From the NCBI GenBank assembly GCA_037576215.1, contig JBANDB010000003.1, forward strand, positions 5,022,001 to 5,086,000: 64,000 nucleotides of DNA, given 5' to 3'. The notes beneath the pieces were generated by a model. That model saw nothing but the letters and a program-made list of their open reading frames with translations. It was not told the DNA's origin and did not search any database. Position numbers and translations under genes: made by a program. This document shows, piece by piece, positions 34,057 through 46,796 of the stretch; positions within the stretch are counted from its first letter, which is position 1; every line of letters begins with the position of its first letter. The DNA comes from Armillaria gallica (taxonomy: Eukaryota; Basidiomycota; Agaricomycetes; Agaricales; Physalacriaceae).

Positions 34057-35658
34057 ATGCTGCACTCCATTCTGCCTTGCTTGAATATCTCAAAAACGAA
34101 GCTGCAGCCCTTCCTCGTGCGTTCTCGTTTTCTCAGGCATCTTTACACCCGCACCGAATTGGAAGGTGAACTTTGCGATATAAGAGAGGGGCTACAAACC
34201 CTGCGGGAACTGGTTGATCACCCCAAGGCTGTAAAGTTTCTACGAGCTGTGAAAGATTCTGGAGACCATCCTGAAAGCAGCGATGAAGACAGGTGGGCTG
34301 AGGTAGCCCGCCGTCTCCAAATGCCTCAGAGCCACCATGATACAAATAAACTTATCTATGATCTCACCGACTTCAGCCCACCGCAGTTGTACCTGCCGCT
34401 ATCATTTCATACTGAAACATATAAGACTGGATGGAAATATCTGGAATCTTCGCGGTCGAATTCTTCTGACTCTGTCGTTCCAGGGGAGCAAGTACTATTC
34501 CATGTAGCTATTCCGTTGTTTGAAATATTTCCTCCATCTGACACCTTCGTTAATTTCAAGGGACTAGCTCTCGCTTCTTCACTGTTTCATAACCATGTCA
34601 AGATTGTGAGCAACGAGCCCATTCCTAAATCTTGTCAACTGCCGGATTCCTTGCCATCGGGAGAACCGGTGTCATATCAGGTCGGTTAATTGTCTGTTAC
34701 ATTTTAGTTCTGGTCATTCAGTTCCTATGAATCTGTTTTACAAATAGATTCAAATGCACGACCGAATCAGGCTTGTCATCATCGAAGAAGAAGATTTACA
34801 GCTGCCTGATCCAGAAGTGTACCAACGGCTGTTTACTGAGCTCTACGGTCAGTTAAAGAGTCTCCGTCTCGATATAGGTCACTTACTTCCCCGACTCAGC
34901 GGCCACTCAGTTCAACAAATCCACTGTATACAATTTTTATAAACGAGAAAGTCTCGACTTGAGAGTACATGGTCTCCTGGCCGACGGAGTTCGCAATGCA
35001 TTTTTCTCTTATAACCCTGTCACGGCGAAGTTCCAAATGGATGAAATGGTATATGTCAAGCGAGGTTGCCAAACAGCGCTTCATGATTCGATGAGATGTA
35101 CGTCATCACTACCTGTGTTTCGCTTTCTAACGATCTCTGTCCCTAGTATCAGAAAAGGTCTTTAGCATCCTGATGCATGCGTACAATGAATTTCTGGATC
35201 ACTGGTACAAGTGCATCGCATCGCTTCCGCAGGTAAACGGAGGGTAAAAGTCTATGAGAATCATCGTTAACACCCTCTTTACATACGCAAGGAGGATCTT
35301 ACCGAGGTCATACAAAGTAATCGCACCCTTCTGAGCCTGGTGGAAGAAGCTATGCAATATGCGAACCGGGCTACAGCACAGCTCGGGTCGCCTAAGAACG
35401 ACGATGATCTGAGACGAGGACTAGATGATTTGCACAAAAGGTGTGTGTCAGTGACATCGAAATTCCAGAGCCAACTCACCCTGAAGTGTATGGGCACTTC
35501 CCCTCTGCGGAAGGACCAACAACTGCTGGCTCGGTCTTCATGACGACCTTGATCATATGGCGGCAAAAGCAGTGTCGAATTTTCGCCGAGAGCAACTTTA
35601 TGTGGAGAAGCAATGGAAGGATGCGAGGAAGTACAAGACACATCTGTATTGTGCTTAG
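34057..35658 (+). CDS. Uncharacterised protein, possible mitochondrial targeting
   Basis: I do not recognise this gene. Six exons (34057-34680, 34748-34847, 34900-35097, 35147-35232, 35292-35440, 35487-35658) with clean GT/AG junctions sum to 1329 bases, divisible by three, giving 442 residues; this supports it as a real gene. The N terminus is basic with hydroxyl and leucine residues and no acids (MLHSILPCLNISKTKLQPFL, VRSRFLRHLYTR), like a mitochondrial presequence. Then come TELEGELCDIREGLQTLREL, an acidic stretch (SGDHPESSDEDRW), HVAIPLFEIFPPSDTFVNF, LVIIEEEDLQLPDPEVYQRL, and a helical C-terminal half (EVIQSNRTLLSLVEEAM, DLRRGLDDLHKR). No transmembrane segment, metal-binding cluster or known catalytic motif was seen. 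The last junction (acceptor ctgaag) is the weakest. Confidence 0.65.
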
Positions 35659-36969
35659 GAAATTTATAGCATTCATTTCTGCTGAGTGCTTGGATTGCTT
35701 CTCTCGAGTGAGCGATTGTTTTGGAGTGTTGTAGAGGAACCCGGAATGAGAGTCTCATCTTCACAGATCAAGCGTAGTGGAAGCTGCGCGGTGAAGCAGT
35801 TAGGAATCTAAGAATCTAGCATCCTAGGCATCCTGGAACAGAGGATTGATTGAATGATACAGGAGGGGACCTTTAGGCTCACGAACGAAGGTCAAAGCTG
35901 CTCCGGCAACAAAAGATTGGTGTCAACGCATCCGAACAAATACAAGTAGAAAACAGAGAGGCCTTAGAAGCCTATTAGAAGTCGGACTTCGAGGCATCCT
36001 TTGTTTGTACTCGTCGAGTTCTACTTTTAGGTTTCCGAGAGATGTCTATGCGGATTTATTGAGTACCAGAATCATCAGAAAATACGAGTACGTACACACG
36101 TTGCTAAGTACTCGGTCCCAAAGACAATTGGAATGGTCGTTGGATTATCCTTGCAGGACGAGGTCAAATCGCCAGCAAATCTCCTTTCTACTTATTTAAG
36201 TGATAAGTGCGATGCCGCGACGTTGAATTTCAGACATCTCGTCGCGAACCATCAGAAGGATGATTAAAGTAGGCTCGCTTGATTTGAAGATTTTCCTCGA
36301 GGAACGAGAACTTGAAGGATTCCACCGAGTTCGAATACAGCGGTTTACATTCTCACTTACGCTGGAATCAGGCAAGCAGCGGTATGTTCGAGACGACGCC
36401 GAGGGTTTTTCACAGGAGAATATTGAAGGATGGTAGTTGAGGTAATTGGAGTGAAGTGGGTTGAATGGCAATCCTCCAAAGAGCACGACATCTCTAGACT
36501 TACTTCGTTTCGAGGATTGTTCGAGGATGGCCGTGAGATCAACGAGAAATAGGGTCATTCAAACTAGCGCTCGAGCTGAGACCACCAAGATACTTATAGT
36601 CCAATGAAATCAGAGACACGGGGAGGAATCTGAATGCCCGTTGAGTGTCATGAACTTTGAGACAGAGGCGCGTACTCACGGATGAGATTGCCGAGACTCC
36701 CGGGGGGAGGCTCCCGTGGGGAGGCTGAGACCGCACATCCTAGATGTGGAACGTTACGCGCATTGGAGCGGCCGACGCCTGTAAGTGGCGTGAGGAGAGA
36801 GCGGAGATCCGAAATAAAGACTTCTCACCAATTAGACTTGTGTAAACAAATTTTTTTAAACCCGATCAAACTGGGACCGGTCCGTATCCCGACTACCTTA
36901 GAAATAAACATACCAAAGCATCGCCGAAATCTTTTTGGCTCTTGTTACTCGTACTGCTCTTTCACCACC
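35659..36969. other. Long intergenic region before MAK16
   Basis: About 1.3 kb with no supportable gene. Minus-strand frames at 36196-36558 and 36357-36736 are short and do not join into a recognisable protein. A GC-rich direct repeat (CTCCCGGGGGGAGGCT then CTCCCGTGGGGAGGCT) lies at about 36696-36727. Confidence 0.4.
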
Positions 36970-38263
36970 ATGCAAAGCGACGACGTGATATGGTCTGTCA
37001 TAAACAATCAGTTCTGCTCCTACAAAGTCAAGCACGTTGCCCCCATCTACAAGCTTTTCAAAGTGCTCATTTTTCGTTAGAACTGCAACACAAAATTTTT
37101 GTCGAAACGAATACAATGTAACCGGGTTCTGCAATCGGCAGTCTTGTCCTTTGGCGAATTCTCAGTATGCAACAATTAGGGAGAAAGAAGGTGTGCCATC
37201 CAACGGTTCTTTATTTCCGCTTGTCTTACAATTTGCATCTAGGTGTTCTGTATCTGTACATGAAGACCATCGAGCGTGCACACTCGCCGGCACATATGTG
37301 GGAGAGAGTGAAGCTGTCAAATAACTACACGAAGGCTCTTGAACAGGTGAGGAATATCTAGTCCTCTTCTTAGCGTTCTCTCATTGTTTTTAGATCGACA
37401 GTGAGCTGATATATTGGCCAAATTTCGTCATTCACAAATGCAAGCAGCGTGTAACGAAGATCACGCAGTACCTCATAAAAATGCGCCGACTACAGCTACG
37501 CCAACAGTATGTTATCTCAAGCAACAAACGAGAGTTTCCCAACTCACGTTTTCTAGGCCTAAGCTCATCGGTGTAAAGAAAAAATTGGATCGCCGAGAAG
37601 CTGTTCGGGAAAGAAAGGCGCTTTCTGCTGCTCACCTGGAACGTTCAATTGAAAAAGAACTTATTGAACGTCTGAAATCAAAAGCGTACGGCGATGCACC
37701 ACTTAACGTCAACGAGACGGTTTGGCAGGCCATCCTTGACCGGGAAAAGAACGGAGAGAGCTCGAAGGATGCCGAAAACGCGCTGGAGATGATGGCGGAC
37801 GAAACGGATGAGGAAGATGAGGAAGAGCTCGAAGAAGAAATGGATGATTGGGGCGACCGAGAGTTTGTCAGTGATATCAGCGGAGACGAAGATGAGGATG
37901 GTTTGAGTGATCTGGAGGAAGCTGCTGTGAGTATTCATTCACATTGCTGTAACTCGGTCCAATTTCATGCGATACAGGACGAGGATTCTGAAGGCGAGGG
38001 ACAAGACGACGATGAGGATGATGATGGCTCCGCTAGCGAGTCAAGAGAAAATGTCGTGCCCAAGACCTCTCTCGGAAAACGGAAGGCACCGCCTCCATCC
38101 TCGTCGAAACCTACGCGCAAACGGCCAGAGAAAAAGACGAAAAGTAAGTGTATCCATAGTTTTCAACGGGGGTATATTAATTGCCTTTGTAGAGGGTCCA
38201 CGTGTGGAAGTCGAATACGAGCAGGAAGTGGAAAGTGTTCCTTTCTCTATGGCGAATTGGTGA
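36970..38263 (+). CDS. MAK16: MAK16 ribosome biogenesis protein
   Basis: Nucleolar factor for 60S ribosome (25S and 5.8S rRNA) maturation. Seven exons (36970-37031, 37081-37190, 37243-37346, 37394-37506, 37557-37926, 37978-38143, 38193-38263) give 331 residues. The N-terminal block is nearly invariant in eukaryotes: [91 protein letters not shown]. Then [20 protein letters not shown] and a very acidic Glu/Asp region, followed by a lysine-rich nuclear signal ([11 protein letters not shown]) and a conserved end [11 protein letters not shown]. To keep SYKVKTATQ the first intron must begin with GC (37032-37080, AA|gcacgt), a non-canonical donor. Confidence 0.96.
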
Positions 38264-38748
38264 CACTCGGGCTATTGCATCTTTTTCATCTATCATTGAT
38301 TTATACCGGCTGCGAGGGCATTCTACCAGCCAATTAGACGGCAGCGCAATCTAACACTAGCTGCATTTACATTTATAAATCTTTTGCGACACTTCGGAGA
38401 GCTGCTGTGTTACGGCTACTTTTGAGCGATGCCACACAGGATAAACTATTCATCCAATCGGTCACTGTTATTCGAAGTAGTATGGCCTGCAAAATAATCT
38501 AAAACAATCTTGGTACGCCGGATGTTTCTTTTCCATATCAATATTGCAAGCTGTTCGGGTTATGTATTTCTTAGAGGCTGGTAGGTATGTGCGTAACGAT
38601 CCAGCTTGGTAGCCTCGGTGTTTACGCTTGACTTTCAACGTATGTCAAAGGTAGAACGCTGCTGTTGGTAAGTCGATGATGATACAAATGTACATGCAAA
38701 ATTCAAAGCGATAACAATACGGACTGTCAATATATCGGTGCTAAGTAG
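38264..38748. other. Convergent 3' region, MAK16 / nucleoporin
   Basis: 485 bases between two converging stop codons. No gene; it must hold both polyadenylation regions. Nothing else seen. Confidence 0.45.
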
Positions 38749-41700
38749 CTACTTTCGAGGCCCTCCACTAATTCCCATAACCAAAGGTGATCCGCTATTA
38801 CCAGGTTTCCCATAGTCAAACGCAGGCAACGGTCCCCAATCAAAGCTCGGTGCTTTTGGCGGTGTTACCGCGGCGCTGGGACTCTTTTTGAAAAACCCGC
38901 CTCCATGTTTCTTCCCTCCTCCCGCTCCACGTCGGCCAGTGGGCACGGGCGTACTCAAGTGGAAACTGTCGTCATCATCAGGGAATTCAAAACCTGTCCC
39001 AAATGAGCTGTCATCGGCACCACCACTCTTCCCGAATAAGGGTCCTTCAATCTTGATAGGAGTGTTGAAAACCACGCCTTCTTTTGTCGACCCACTAGCT
39101 TGAGACGCCGACAAAAATGCAACCGGAGGAGTGGGAGCATTAGGTTTAGGCTGATTTAACAATGGCTCATTGCGCAAGCCAAGAAGTGCTCGCTTCAGCT
39201 TCTGGGCCGAGCGTTCAGCGTTCAGAGCAGCGGCAGTTGTCACTGCTGCATGTGGTAGTACGGCGCGAGGTCGCGAAGGGGGCTCAGGGAGGCGCGGGTC
39301 TCTCCTTGACGCCAACGACCGTGGGGCGTTCAAATCAATCCTTGATAACCTCTGTCCCAGATGATCAATAGCATCTCTTTCTTGCCGAATTGCAATATCG
39401 ATGTTTCGGTACGTCCTGTTGACCGTGTCCAGTGACGGGGCCCTACGAATAAGAGGATGCTCAGTTGGGACGCGAAGATCGTTGAGAAATGAAGTCACCT
39501 GAAGACACTCTTATAGCTCTTCATAGAAGATACTTTCTTCTTGTATTCCTTTAAAACATCTTCCAACTTCGACACTTCTGTTTTTCTTCTCATCAGCTCC
39601 CCTCTCAGACGTGCTCGGGTCTCAAGGTGCTCTGGACCCAGGGTGCGGCCTCTCAGCATTTTCGCAAAATTGTCATCTTCCTTTACACGGTTGAATCGCT
39701 CGATCTCCTCTTTCCTTGTGTTTGCTGCACGTGAGTGGTAAGCATACCGGAGTGACTTAAAGGTAATGATGAACAAACCCTTGACAACCCCGCTGCCTAG
39801 CTCTTTTAGAACCTTCTTGGCTTCATCTCGACTTTCCTTTAGAAGCTCCAAGTCATCCCCATAACCAAGAAGGGTTTCGCGGAACTTCAATGCATCTGCG
39901 GGGTACCAACGGGCCGGAATGCCCAGGTCTGCTTTCAAACGGGACCCACCAGTCTTCCTGTTTAGTACTTCGCTTTCCTGGGATGCTTTTGTTGCGAGTT
40001 GTTGGAGCTTATAAGAAACAGTCAGTTACAATACTGAAGACAACAAAGAGAAAACGACAGACGTGTTCTAGTTCCTTGCCCATAGTCATAGATAAAAGTG
40101 CACACTCTTGCTGCATACCTTCCTGGAAAGATTGAGCGGGTTGGACGGGTTTGGGCGGAGGGGTAGGAGTGGCGGGCTGTGCAGGTTGTGCAGGTTGTGC
40201 GAGTGGCTTAGCAAACATAGTTGCAGGAGGAGGTGTGAAGGGTGTTGCTGGAGGAGTAGATGCCGGTCCAGGCACAGGTAGTTTACCGAAGATACTTCCA
40301 CCGGGAAGCGGGGGTGGGGGCATAGACGGTTTCGCCATCGCACCAGAGGGAGGAGCAAATGCTGATACGAATGGAGAAGGTGAAGCCGGTGTTGATGCTA
40401 AAGGCGACGGTTTGGGTATAGGCGCTGCAGGCTTGTTACCGAACAGGCCTCCACTAACACCTCCAATCGTTGACAGCAACGGTGGGGTCTTCGGTCGCAT
40501 ATCCTTGCTCGGAGTCGCGGTTTCTTCTACGGATGGCTTCAGTGGAAGTGTACCGAAAGGAGCTTTGGGTGAAGCAGGACGAGGCTTCGGCACTATGGCT
40601 ATAGGGATTTCCTTCCTCCCTTCTTCCTCCTGCTCTTCGTCGCCTCCTAAAACAGCGTTAGCGAGCGGAGAGCTGCGTACAGGTCGATTATTCGGCCTTC
40701 TCAAACCCAATGATGCTGCAGGAGTGGGCGGGGGCGCTGTGGACGGTTGCTTTTCAGGAGAGTCTGGTGGAGTGGTACTCTCCTCCTTAATAGGTGGGAG
40801 AATAGGCTCAGTTGACAGCGATGCTACTGGGGGAGGCGCTCCTGATTCTGGCTGGGGGGTACTTGACTGAGAGCGCGACGGCGGTAGAGGTACTTGGGAT
40901 GGCGTAGGCGAACGTTCCTCTTCAGCCTCTGAGTCTGAAGGCTCGTAATCTTCATCGTCCTCTCCAGCAGTAGAACTGATGCTTTCTGAGAGAAAAGACC
41001 CTGAGTCGTCGTCGTCGTCCTCTGCGCCGTCTCGGAAAGCATCATCGGAAACATCCCCATCCCCAACGGTCTCTTCCTGCGACACATCAACATATGAACT
41101 AGCAACTGAAGACAATGAAGCATCCTTTGACAACTCTTTGGTTTCAGAAGAAGCCGAAGTAGACTCGACTTGTATAGTTTCCTGGGTGGGTCCTTTCCCT
41201 TTATCTTTCAGCGTGTTATCTGTGGTGGAAGGTGGAGTAGTAGGGGCAGATGCCGCAGGTGTAGGCATTTCAGGAACTTCAGACTCCTTCTTCGTCTCTG
41301 ACTCGGCTGTTGAAGGCGAAGGTGCTGGGATAGGAGTCGAGGGCCTCGGTGAAGAAGCCTCCTCTTTGACTTGTGTAGAAGGTGACGGCGATGTCTTAAC
41401 CGATTCTACAGATTCAGGATCTTTACCCTTCAACATATCAGAAAATGAAGATTGGGGCGCTGGAATCTTGCCAAACGGAGACGCCGATTTTGTATAGGCA
41501 CCAAAACCACCGATGCTGGGCTTAACAGGAGTAGGGGATATTGAGGGTGATGAAGATAAAGGCGGGAAGGCCGACTGCTTTGCCCCAAGTGCGGAAGGCG
41601 AGCCAAAAGTGGGCGAGCTTGTACCTGGCAGCGATGCAAACGCAGACTTCTGAGCACCTAAAGCTGAAGGGGAACCAAAACTAGGAGTAGAGCTGGCTGT

Positions 41701-44639
41701 AGGTGGCTTAGTGGGAGTAGTCTGAAGATTTGAAAACGCCGACACGGATGGTGCCTGGTTTGCAGCTGCTTTGAAAAATGGAGAGGAAGTGTCCGGGCTA
41801 GAAGCACCAAAGGCGCCAAAACCTGCGGCTGGCTGGAACGCGGATGATTTCATGTTCGCAAATGCCCCGGTGGTTGGTGCTGGCTGAGAGGCGGAAGCAA
41901 AAGGTGACGGTGAAGATGGCGCAGAAGGTGGACTGTTCGGTGGAGACGCTATCGGTGCTGGAGATTTCGTTTCCGGTGAGATGCCCGCGCGCTGAGGGCC
42001 AAAGGGCGAACTTCCTGATGCGAATGGACTTCCACCGAACGGTGAAGGCTTGCTCGGCGTTCCGAAAGGCGACGAGCTGGAAGGTGGATTACTACCGGAG
42101 TCGACAACAGACGGACCTGTGGTTCCAACTGATGATCCTCCACCGCCGAACGCAGAAGTTTTAGGCGCTCCGGGAGTATCTGACACGCTCTTTGGCGGTT
42201 CTGTGGCCGTGCTTCTTAGCGATGACGTATTGCCAAAGGCAGAGGGCCCACCCGAAGCAAACCCACCAAAGCCCCCCGTAGTCTTGGTCGAGGGCGTACT
42301 TGTTGTCGGCGTCCCCGACACAACACCAAATGCAGAAGGTGCCGATGCAAAAGCACCGAATCCACCACTGCTTTTGATTGGTGCGGCAGACACTGCAGGT
42401 GCCACAGGCCTCTGAAAGCCAGACTGTCCAAACGCAGGCTGTCCAAATGCAGGTTGTCCAAACGCAGATTTCGGCGCGTCGCTTCCAGCAGGTTTCGCAA
42501 AACTTGTCTGTCCGAAAGCAGATTTGGGAGGCTCGGCAGGCTTGCTTCCAAGTGCGGTCGCGAAAGCGGACGTGGATGGGCCTGAGCTTGCCTTGGCAAA
42601 CGGAGAATTTTCACCAAACGAACCCCCTCCGAAAGCGCCGAACCCTGTGGCAGGTCGTATCGTGGAACCAGAGGAGTCTGAGCTAGTAGAAGGCTGTGGT
42701 GAGGGATTGTTAACGGGGTGGTCTGGTGGTAGGGGCAGCGGTGCTGGAGAGCCGAACATCCCTCCCCCAGGTGTAGATTGAGGTTTTGAATCGTCACTAC
42801 TCCCCAATGATAGGCCACCAAATGACGGCGCGTCATCCGCCATGGAGATCTCTTGGCTAGATGGGTTAACGGCAGTGGTAGTTAATGACCCAAAGCCTGT
42901 GCCTGAGCCAAACCCTCCAGAGCTTGATGCCCCAAATCCAGGAGACGATGCTTGGCCGAAAGCAGGATTGGAAGTACCACCGAAGGCAGACGAGGAGCCA
43001 AAAGCTGACGATTGTCCGAACGACGACTGGCCAAACGCAGAAGAGGTAGTCGACGGCTGCGCAAAGGTTGAGGATGCCTGGCCGAATGCTGAAGAGGGTG
43101 ATGAAGAGGCCTGCCCAAACGAAGATTGTCCAAAAGCCGACTGTTGTTGTGTTTGGGTACCAAACGCCGAACTCTGCTGAGGGGATACGGATACTAGTTG
43201 ACTGGACGACTGTGGGATGGTAGCGGTTCCTGTAACCATCCCAGCGTAAGGTTTCGAATGTTCCATATACCAACCTTGTATTGTCCCATCGTTGAGATAG
43301 GCATACATGATAGGATTCCCCGTTCCGTTGACCAAGTCGACGGCAAGGGACAACAAGACAGTATCCTCCTGTTCTTTGTTAAGAGGAATGGAGAGAGGAT
43401 TCTCCTGGTAATAACAATACCAGGTGTTACTGTTGTGCCCGAAAATTTCGAAATCGGTTGAGGACATGTCTCCGACAACCAAAAGGCCCTTTGTGCTCTC
43501 AGCATTGGCACTTTCATCGTCCCATTTAGGAAGCACGACGACGTGAGCAACTTGATTAAGCCGGTCCGATAAGCGGAAGGGATGTGTGAGATCCGTAGTC
43601 GTCACTGTACCCTGGCGTGTATCCAAATGTACAACATGTTGCGTAGAGACGTCCGCTTCAGGATTAGATGGAGCGTAACTTGTGCGAAATGTGAATCCGC
43701 CCGATAGCCAGTCCAGTGAAACCAAAGTAGATTTCTGAACGGTGGGTGGAATATGCTTTTGAGGCGTTGCCTTTTCGTTCAGGGTGTAGGTTAAGATGTC
43801 ACCGAGTCTCAAGCCAATTGCAAGCTGTTTGCCCTTCGGAGACCAGGATGCTGAGATATCGTTAGGAGGAAAAGAGTGTACAACAAGCCCGACATACCTG
43901 CCACTGGCAGAGCATCGTGTTCTCTCGCTGTCCACCCGCCTTGAGACTGAAACTGCATGTTGACAACTTCCACGTTTCCATCAAAACGCACGATGGCTAT
44001 GTAATCGGCTAAGGCAGGATCACTGCAGGGATTAGGAACGATTTGACGCGCAGGGTTGTTGGAGGTACGAAGTGCGTGTAATGGGGCGTCATCAGATCCA
44101 GGAGAGAAAAGCTTGTCGACCTCGTAGAGAAGTACCTCTCCCTGGGCCAGACCAACGAGAAATCGTGTTTCGTTGCAGGCAAAGGCAAGGATTATAGGCT
44201 GGGCTGACAAGGCTATGGTCTTCTGGGGCGTGAAAACCGGCTGAGCATCATCGGATTCAAGAGCCTTTTGCAGTTCATTCAGAGGTGATAGGATGAGACC
44301 TACATAGGTTGTGTGAAAATAGTTTCAATGCCCAACTGTCGCGTCGACACGCACCCGTATTTGTGGCGGCCACGAACCAACCTCTTGTGTTTGCAATTGC
44401 AAAAAGACGATACGCAAACGGTGATCCGACATTGAGACTTTCCGTGCACAGAACGACGCGATCCAGCTTTCTGAGCAGACGGAAATTCGGGAACTGAAAG
44501 AAAATGTCAGATCCATTATATTTGACATATTTGAAGAACCCACGCCAAATCCATCGGACTCGCATTCCTTGAGTGTTGGGTCAACCTTTACGGAGACAGT
44601 CGTTGGGCGCGAAATGGGGACCAGGTTACCTCCGTCCAT
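38749..44639 (-). CDS. FG nucleoporin of the Nup159/Nup214 type
   Basis: Cytoplasmic-face nuclear pore protein that docks the mRNA export helicase Dbp5. Exons 44639-44544, 44493-44355, 44299-43898, 43850-40063, 40007-39499 and 39442-38749 give 1875 residues. Residues 1 to about 400 form the beta-propeller (PNFRLLRKLDRVVLCTESL, SPFAYRLFAIANTRGWFVAA, ASWSPKGKQLAIGLRLGDIL, NTWYCYYQENPLSIPL). A very long FG domain follows with dozens of SAFG, GGFG, AFGQ and PFG repeats, then a Ser/Glu-rich acidic region and proline-rich stretches. The C terminus holds coiled coils (DVLKEYKKKV, ERDAIDHLGQRLSRIDL) expected to bind the Nup82/Nup88 complex. The propeller reads into the FG region only after splicing the 43851-43897 intron. 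Opposite-strand frames inside the FG region are composition shadows. Confidence 0.93.
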
Positions 44640-44813
44640 TGTGGACAAGGAAGAGATTCCTCGACGACGGCAAGGAAGAAAGGCGAGTCAGGGACTGGGA
44701 CCGCAAAGTGACAACCAAAAGTGGCAGTTCACCGGCATGTCATGGGAGTTGCCGGCCGACAAACCGCGACGCGTCTTTGCGGCGGACGGTCTCTGCGTTT
44801 CTCTGAACGTGAG
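44640..44813. promoter_or_regulatory. Divergent promoter, nucleoporin / MDM35
   Basis: Only 174 bases lie between the two start codons, so the promoters overlap. No TATA box is visible. Confidence 0.45.
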
Positions 44814-45167
44814 ATGGCGGACAGCTTGGCACCTCAATGCACTCCTCTGAAGCGTGAATACGATTCATGCTTCAACTCTTGGTTTGAAGGATACCTCGAG
44901 CCTGCTGTAGCAGCCTCGGCTTCCCAACAACAACGGGAGGCGTATTCACGCAAAAAAGCGGAGGAATTCGAAGCAAAGTGCGGGAAAGTATGGGCCGAGT
45001 ACAAGAGGTGCACGCAGGTATACCTTCCGTACTGATTTCATACTTTTACTTTTACTGACTTGCCTCAGAAAGCGTTGAAGGAAAAGGGACTGGATCGGCT
45101 ACTTGACCAAGCTCGAGAAGAGAACCCGCTGACAGAGCCTGCCCCATCGGCTCAGAATAATAAATGA
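44814..45167 (+). CDS. MDM35: Mdm35/TRIAP1-like twin CX9C protein
   Basis: Intermembrane-space chaperone that pairs with Ups/PRELI lipid transfer proteins carrying phosphatidic acid or phosphatidylserine. Exons 44814-45017 and 45069-45167 give 100 residues. The two CX9C motifs are CTPLKREYDSC and CGKVWAEYKRC, the substrates of Mia40 oxidation, with YDSCFNSWFEGYL typical of the family. The C terminus (KALKEKGLDRLLDQAREENP) is the conserved helix. Length is close to the usual 80-100 residues. Confidence 0.95.
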
Positions 45168-45623
45168 GAGGGCATGAACGGGTAATGCGATTTTTCTTCG
45201 TCACTTCGTACTACGCTCGCTCATTTTGCCTCATTTCTCTACTCCCATCCAAAGCTATGTGACCTGCTCTGCTCGCTCTGTCTTCGTTTGCACCACTGCG
45301 TCCGTCGACAGTGCAATAATTTGAGAGATATTACCCGCGTTATTCATATCCTAAAACTCATAACAGAATGTGAGTCTGAGGCCAAGGCGCCAAGGATTCA
45401 AAGCGTTCGTTGTATTTGCCCCAGCTCCCACCTCCTGGTTACGTCGTCAATGCTCTGATTGTAGCTCTGCATTGTTAATTTTCCGCCAATACATTCGAGC
45501 AAGACCCTATTGTTGCTGTGAACTTGGACTTGGGCAATGACGCTGATCCTGTCGGAGTGCAACTAGCGGCCATTCTGAAGTTACATAATAACAGACATCT
45601 GAATTTCCTCTTGTCCTTTCGCC
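45168..45623. other. Intergenic region between MDM35 and the F-box remnant
   Basis: 456 bases, no gene recognised. Confidence 0.4.
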
Positions 45624-46434
45624 ATGACTACGTTTCCTCCAGAGCTTGTAGAGATCATCATATCTAAGGCCTGGCATTCTGAAATGCCGTCCTCGATACG
45701 AACATCCTTCATGACCGCTTGCCCCCTTGTTAACCGAACATGGAAAGCCGCCTATGCCCCTATCGCTTCTCGGGATCTATACATCACCAACCTTGCATAC
45801 ATATATCACCTATGCAACATAGCTCGGCGCCGAAAATCCATCATCTACTATAATTTTATCCCCCGGCTTACCCGTACCATTACCTGCTTCATCGACCTCG
45901 GAGGAGAAGCACAAGAAACAGCGGTAGAAAAAGTGTATAATATTCTCATCAAATTACCCAGTGATGTTGGCTTGAAAGCTCTCTTTCCGCTCATTCCATA
46001 TATTTCCTTCGAGTTCAGTTGGACCGGTACTGGGCGAAATCCTCTTTCACCGCAGCTCTGTGATATTCCCATCCATGTCCGAGCCTATTACCACCGGTAC
46101 CTGTCTATTACCGAAGGTGCATTACTACCAGGGGGCGACACGAATGGATGTAGGTATTTCCATGACAGACTCGGACCCTTTGCGGTATATACACCCCTTA
46201 ACCTGGAGAGAGACGTCGTATAACTTGCGCAAAATCAAAATCATTGAGGGGCGCTTCCCATGGTTCCTACATCCAGAACCTGATTATTGGATAACACTTG
46301 ATGGCGACCGCCACTTCTGTCAAACCACAGAGATATGTCAGCGTGAAGGGGATCTTAGAAATATAAATTGGCGCTTGTGGATGGCCTCCAAAGGGCGACG
46401 CAGTACGTGGGTGGAGCCTCTGCCGTCTGCATAA
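45624..46434 (+). pseudogene. F-box-like protein, frameshifted remnant
   Basis: The N terminus (MTTFPPELVEIIISKAWHSE, then LVNRTWKAAYAPIASRDLYI) is an F-box-like start of the kind expanded in Agaricomycetes, where it links substrates to SCF ubiquitin ligases. The frame ends at 46220-46223. From about 46060 the homologous continuation is in another frame: TGTCLLPKVHYYQGATRMDV, then PLTWRETSYNLRKIKIIEG, ending at 46434. One frameshift within 46060-46200 separates the two parts and no intron of normal size and phase repairs it. The usual leucine-rich C-terminal half is not readable beyond fragments. I call it a pseudogene, although a recent sequencing error cannot be excluded. Confidence 0.65.
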
Positions 46435-46796
46435 TCTAACATCCATACATCTAGGGTTAGGGTGTCTTACCACTCCCTTCCATTGGTTGGAATACCAACG
46501 GGTTCAGTTGACTTTGCCTATATACTATCGTTTTCTTCGAATTCATGACCGTTGACGCAATACGACCACCCTTGCTAGAAGCGCTGTTTTTGGAAGAAAT
46601 GCTGTACTCCTAGTATCTCGATGTAGCCGCCTGCAAGCACCTAGAGAACAATCCGTTTTTAGTTCTGAGTTCTGAAGGACCTGAGACTGGCTCTGTTCTG
46701 TTTACGAACTGCCTTAATAGAGCGTCCGCAGTCGGCCAATGGCAACACTTTCCATTTTCCTTAGATTCTTTAGAACGGATTAAACATACAATAGAC

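Noticed and set aside
40151..40870. Plus-strand 239-codon glycine/valine-rich frame
   Set aside because: Exact antisense of the Pro/Ser/Ala-rich part of the nucleoporin; low complexity and no start context or introns of its own.
42216..42836. 206-codon minus frame and neighbouring frames (41430-43273)
   Set aside because: Shadow frames of the FG-repeat region, where biased codons suppress stops in every frame.
43898..43935. Start of the nucleoporin at 43935 (long single frame)
   Set aside because: That frame begins by reading through an intron; splicing at 43851-43897 joins the true beta-propeller N terminus from 44639.
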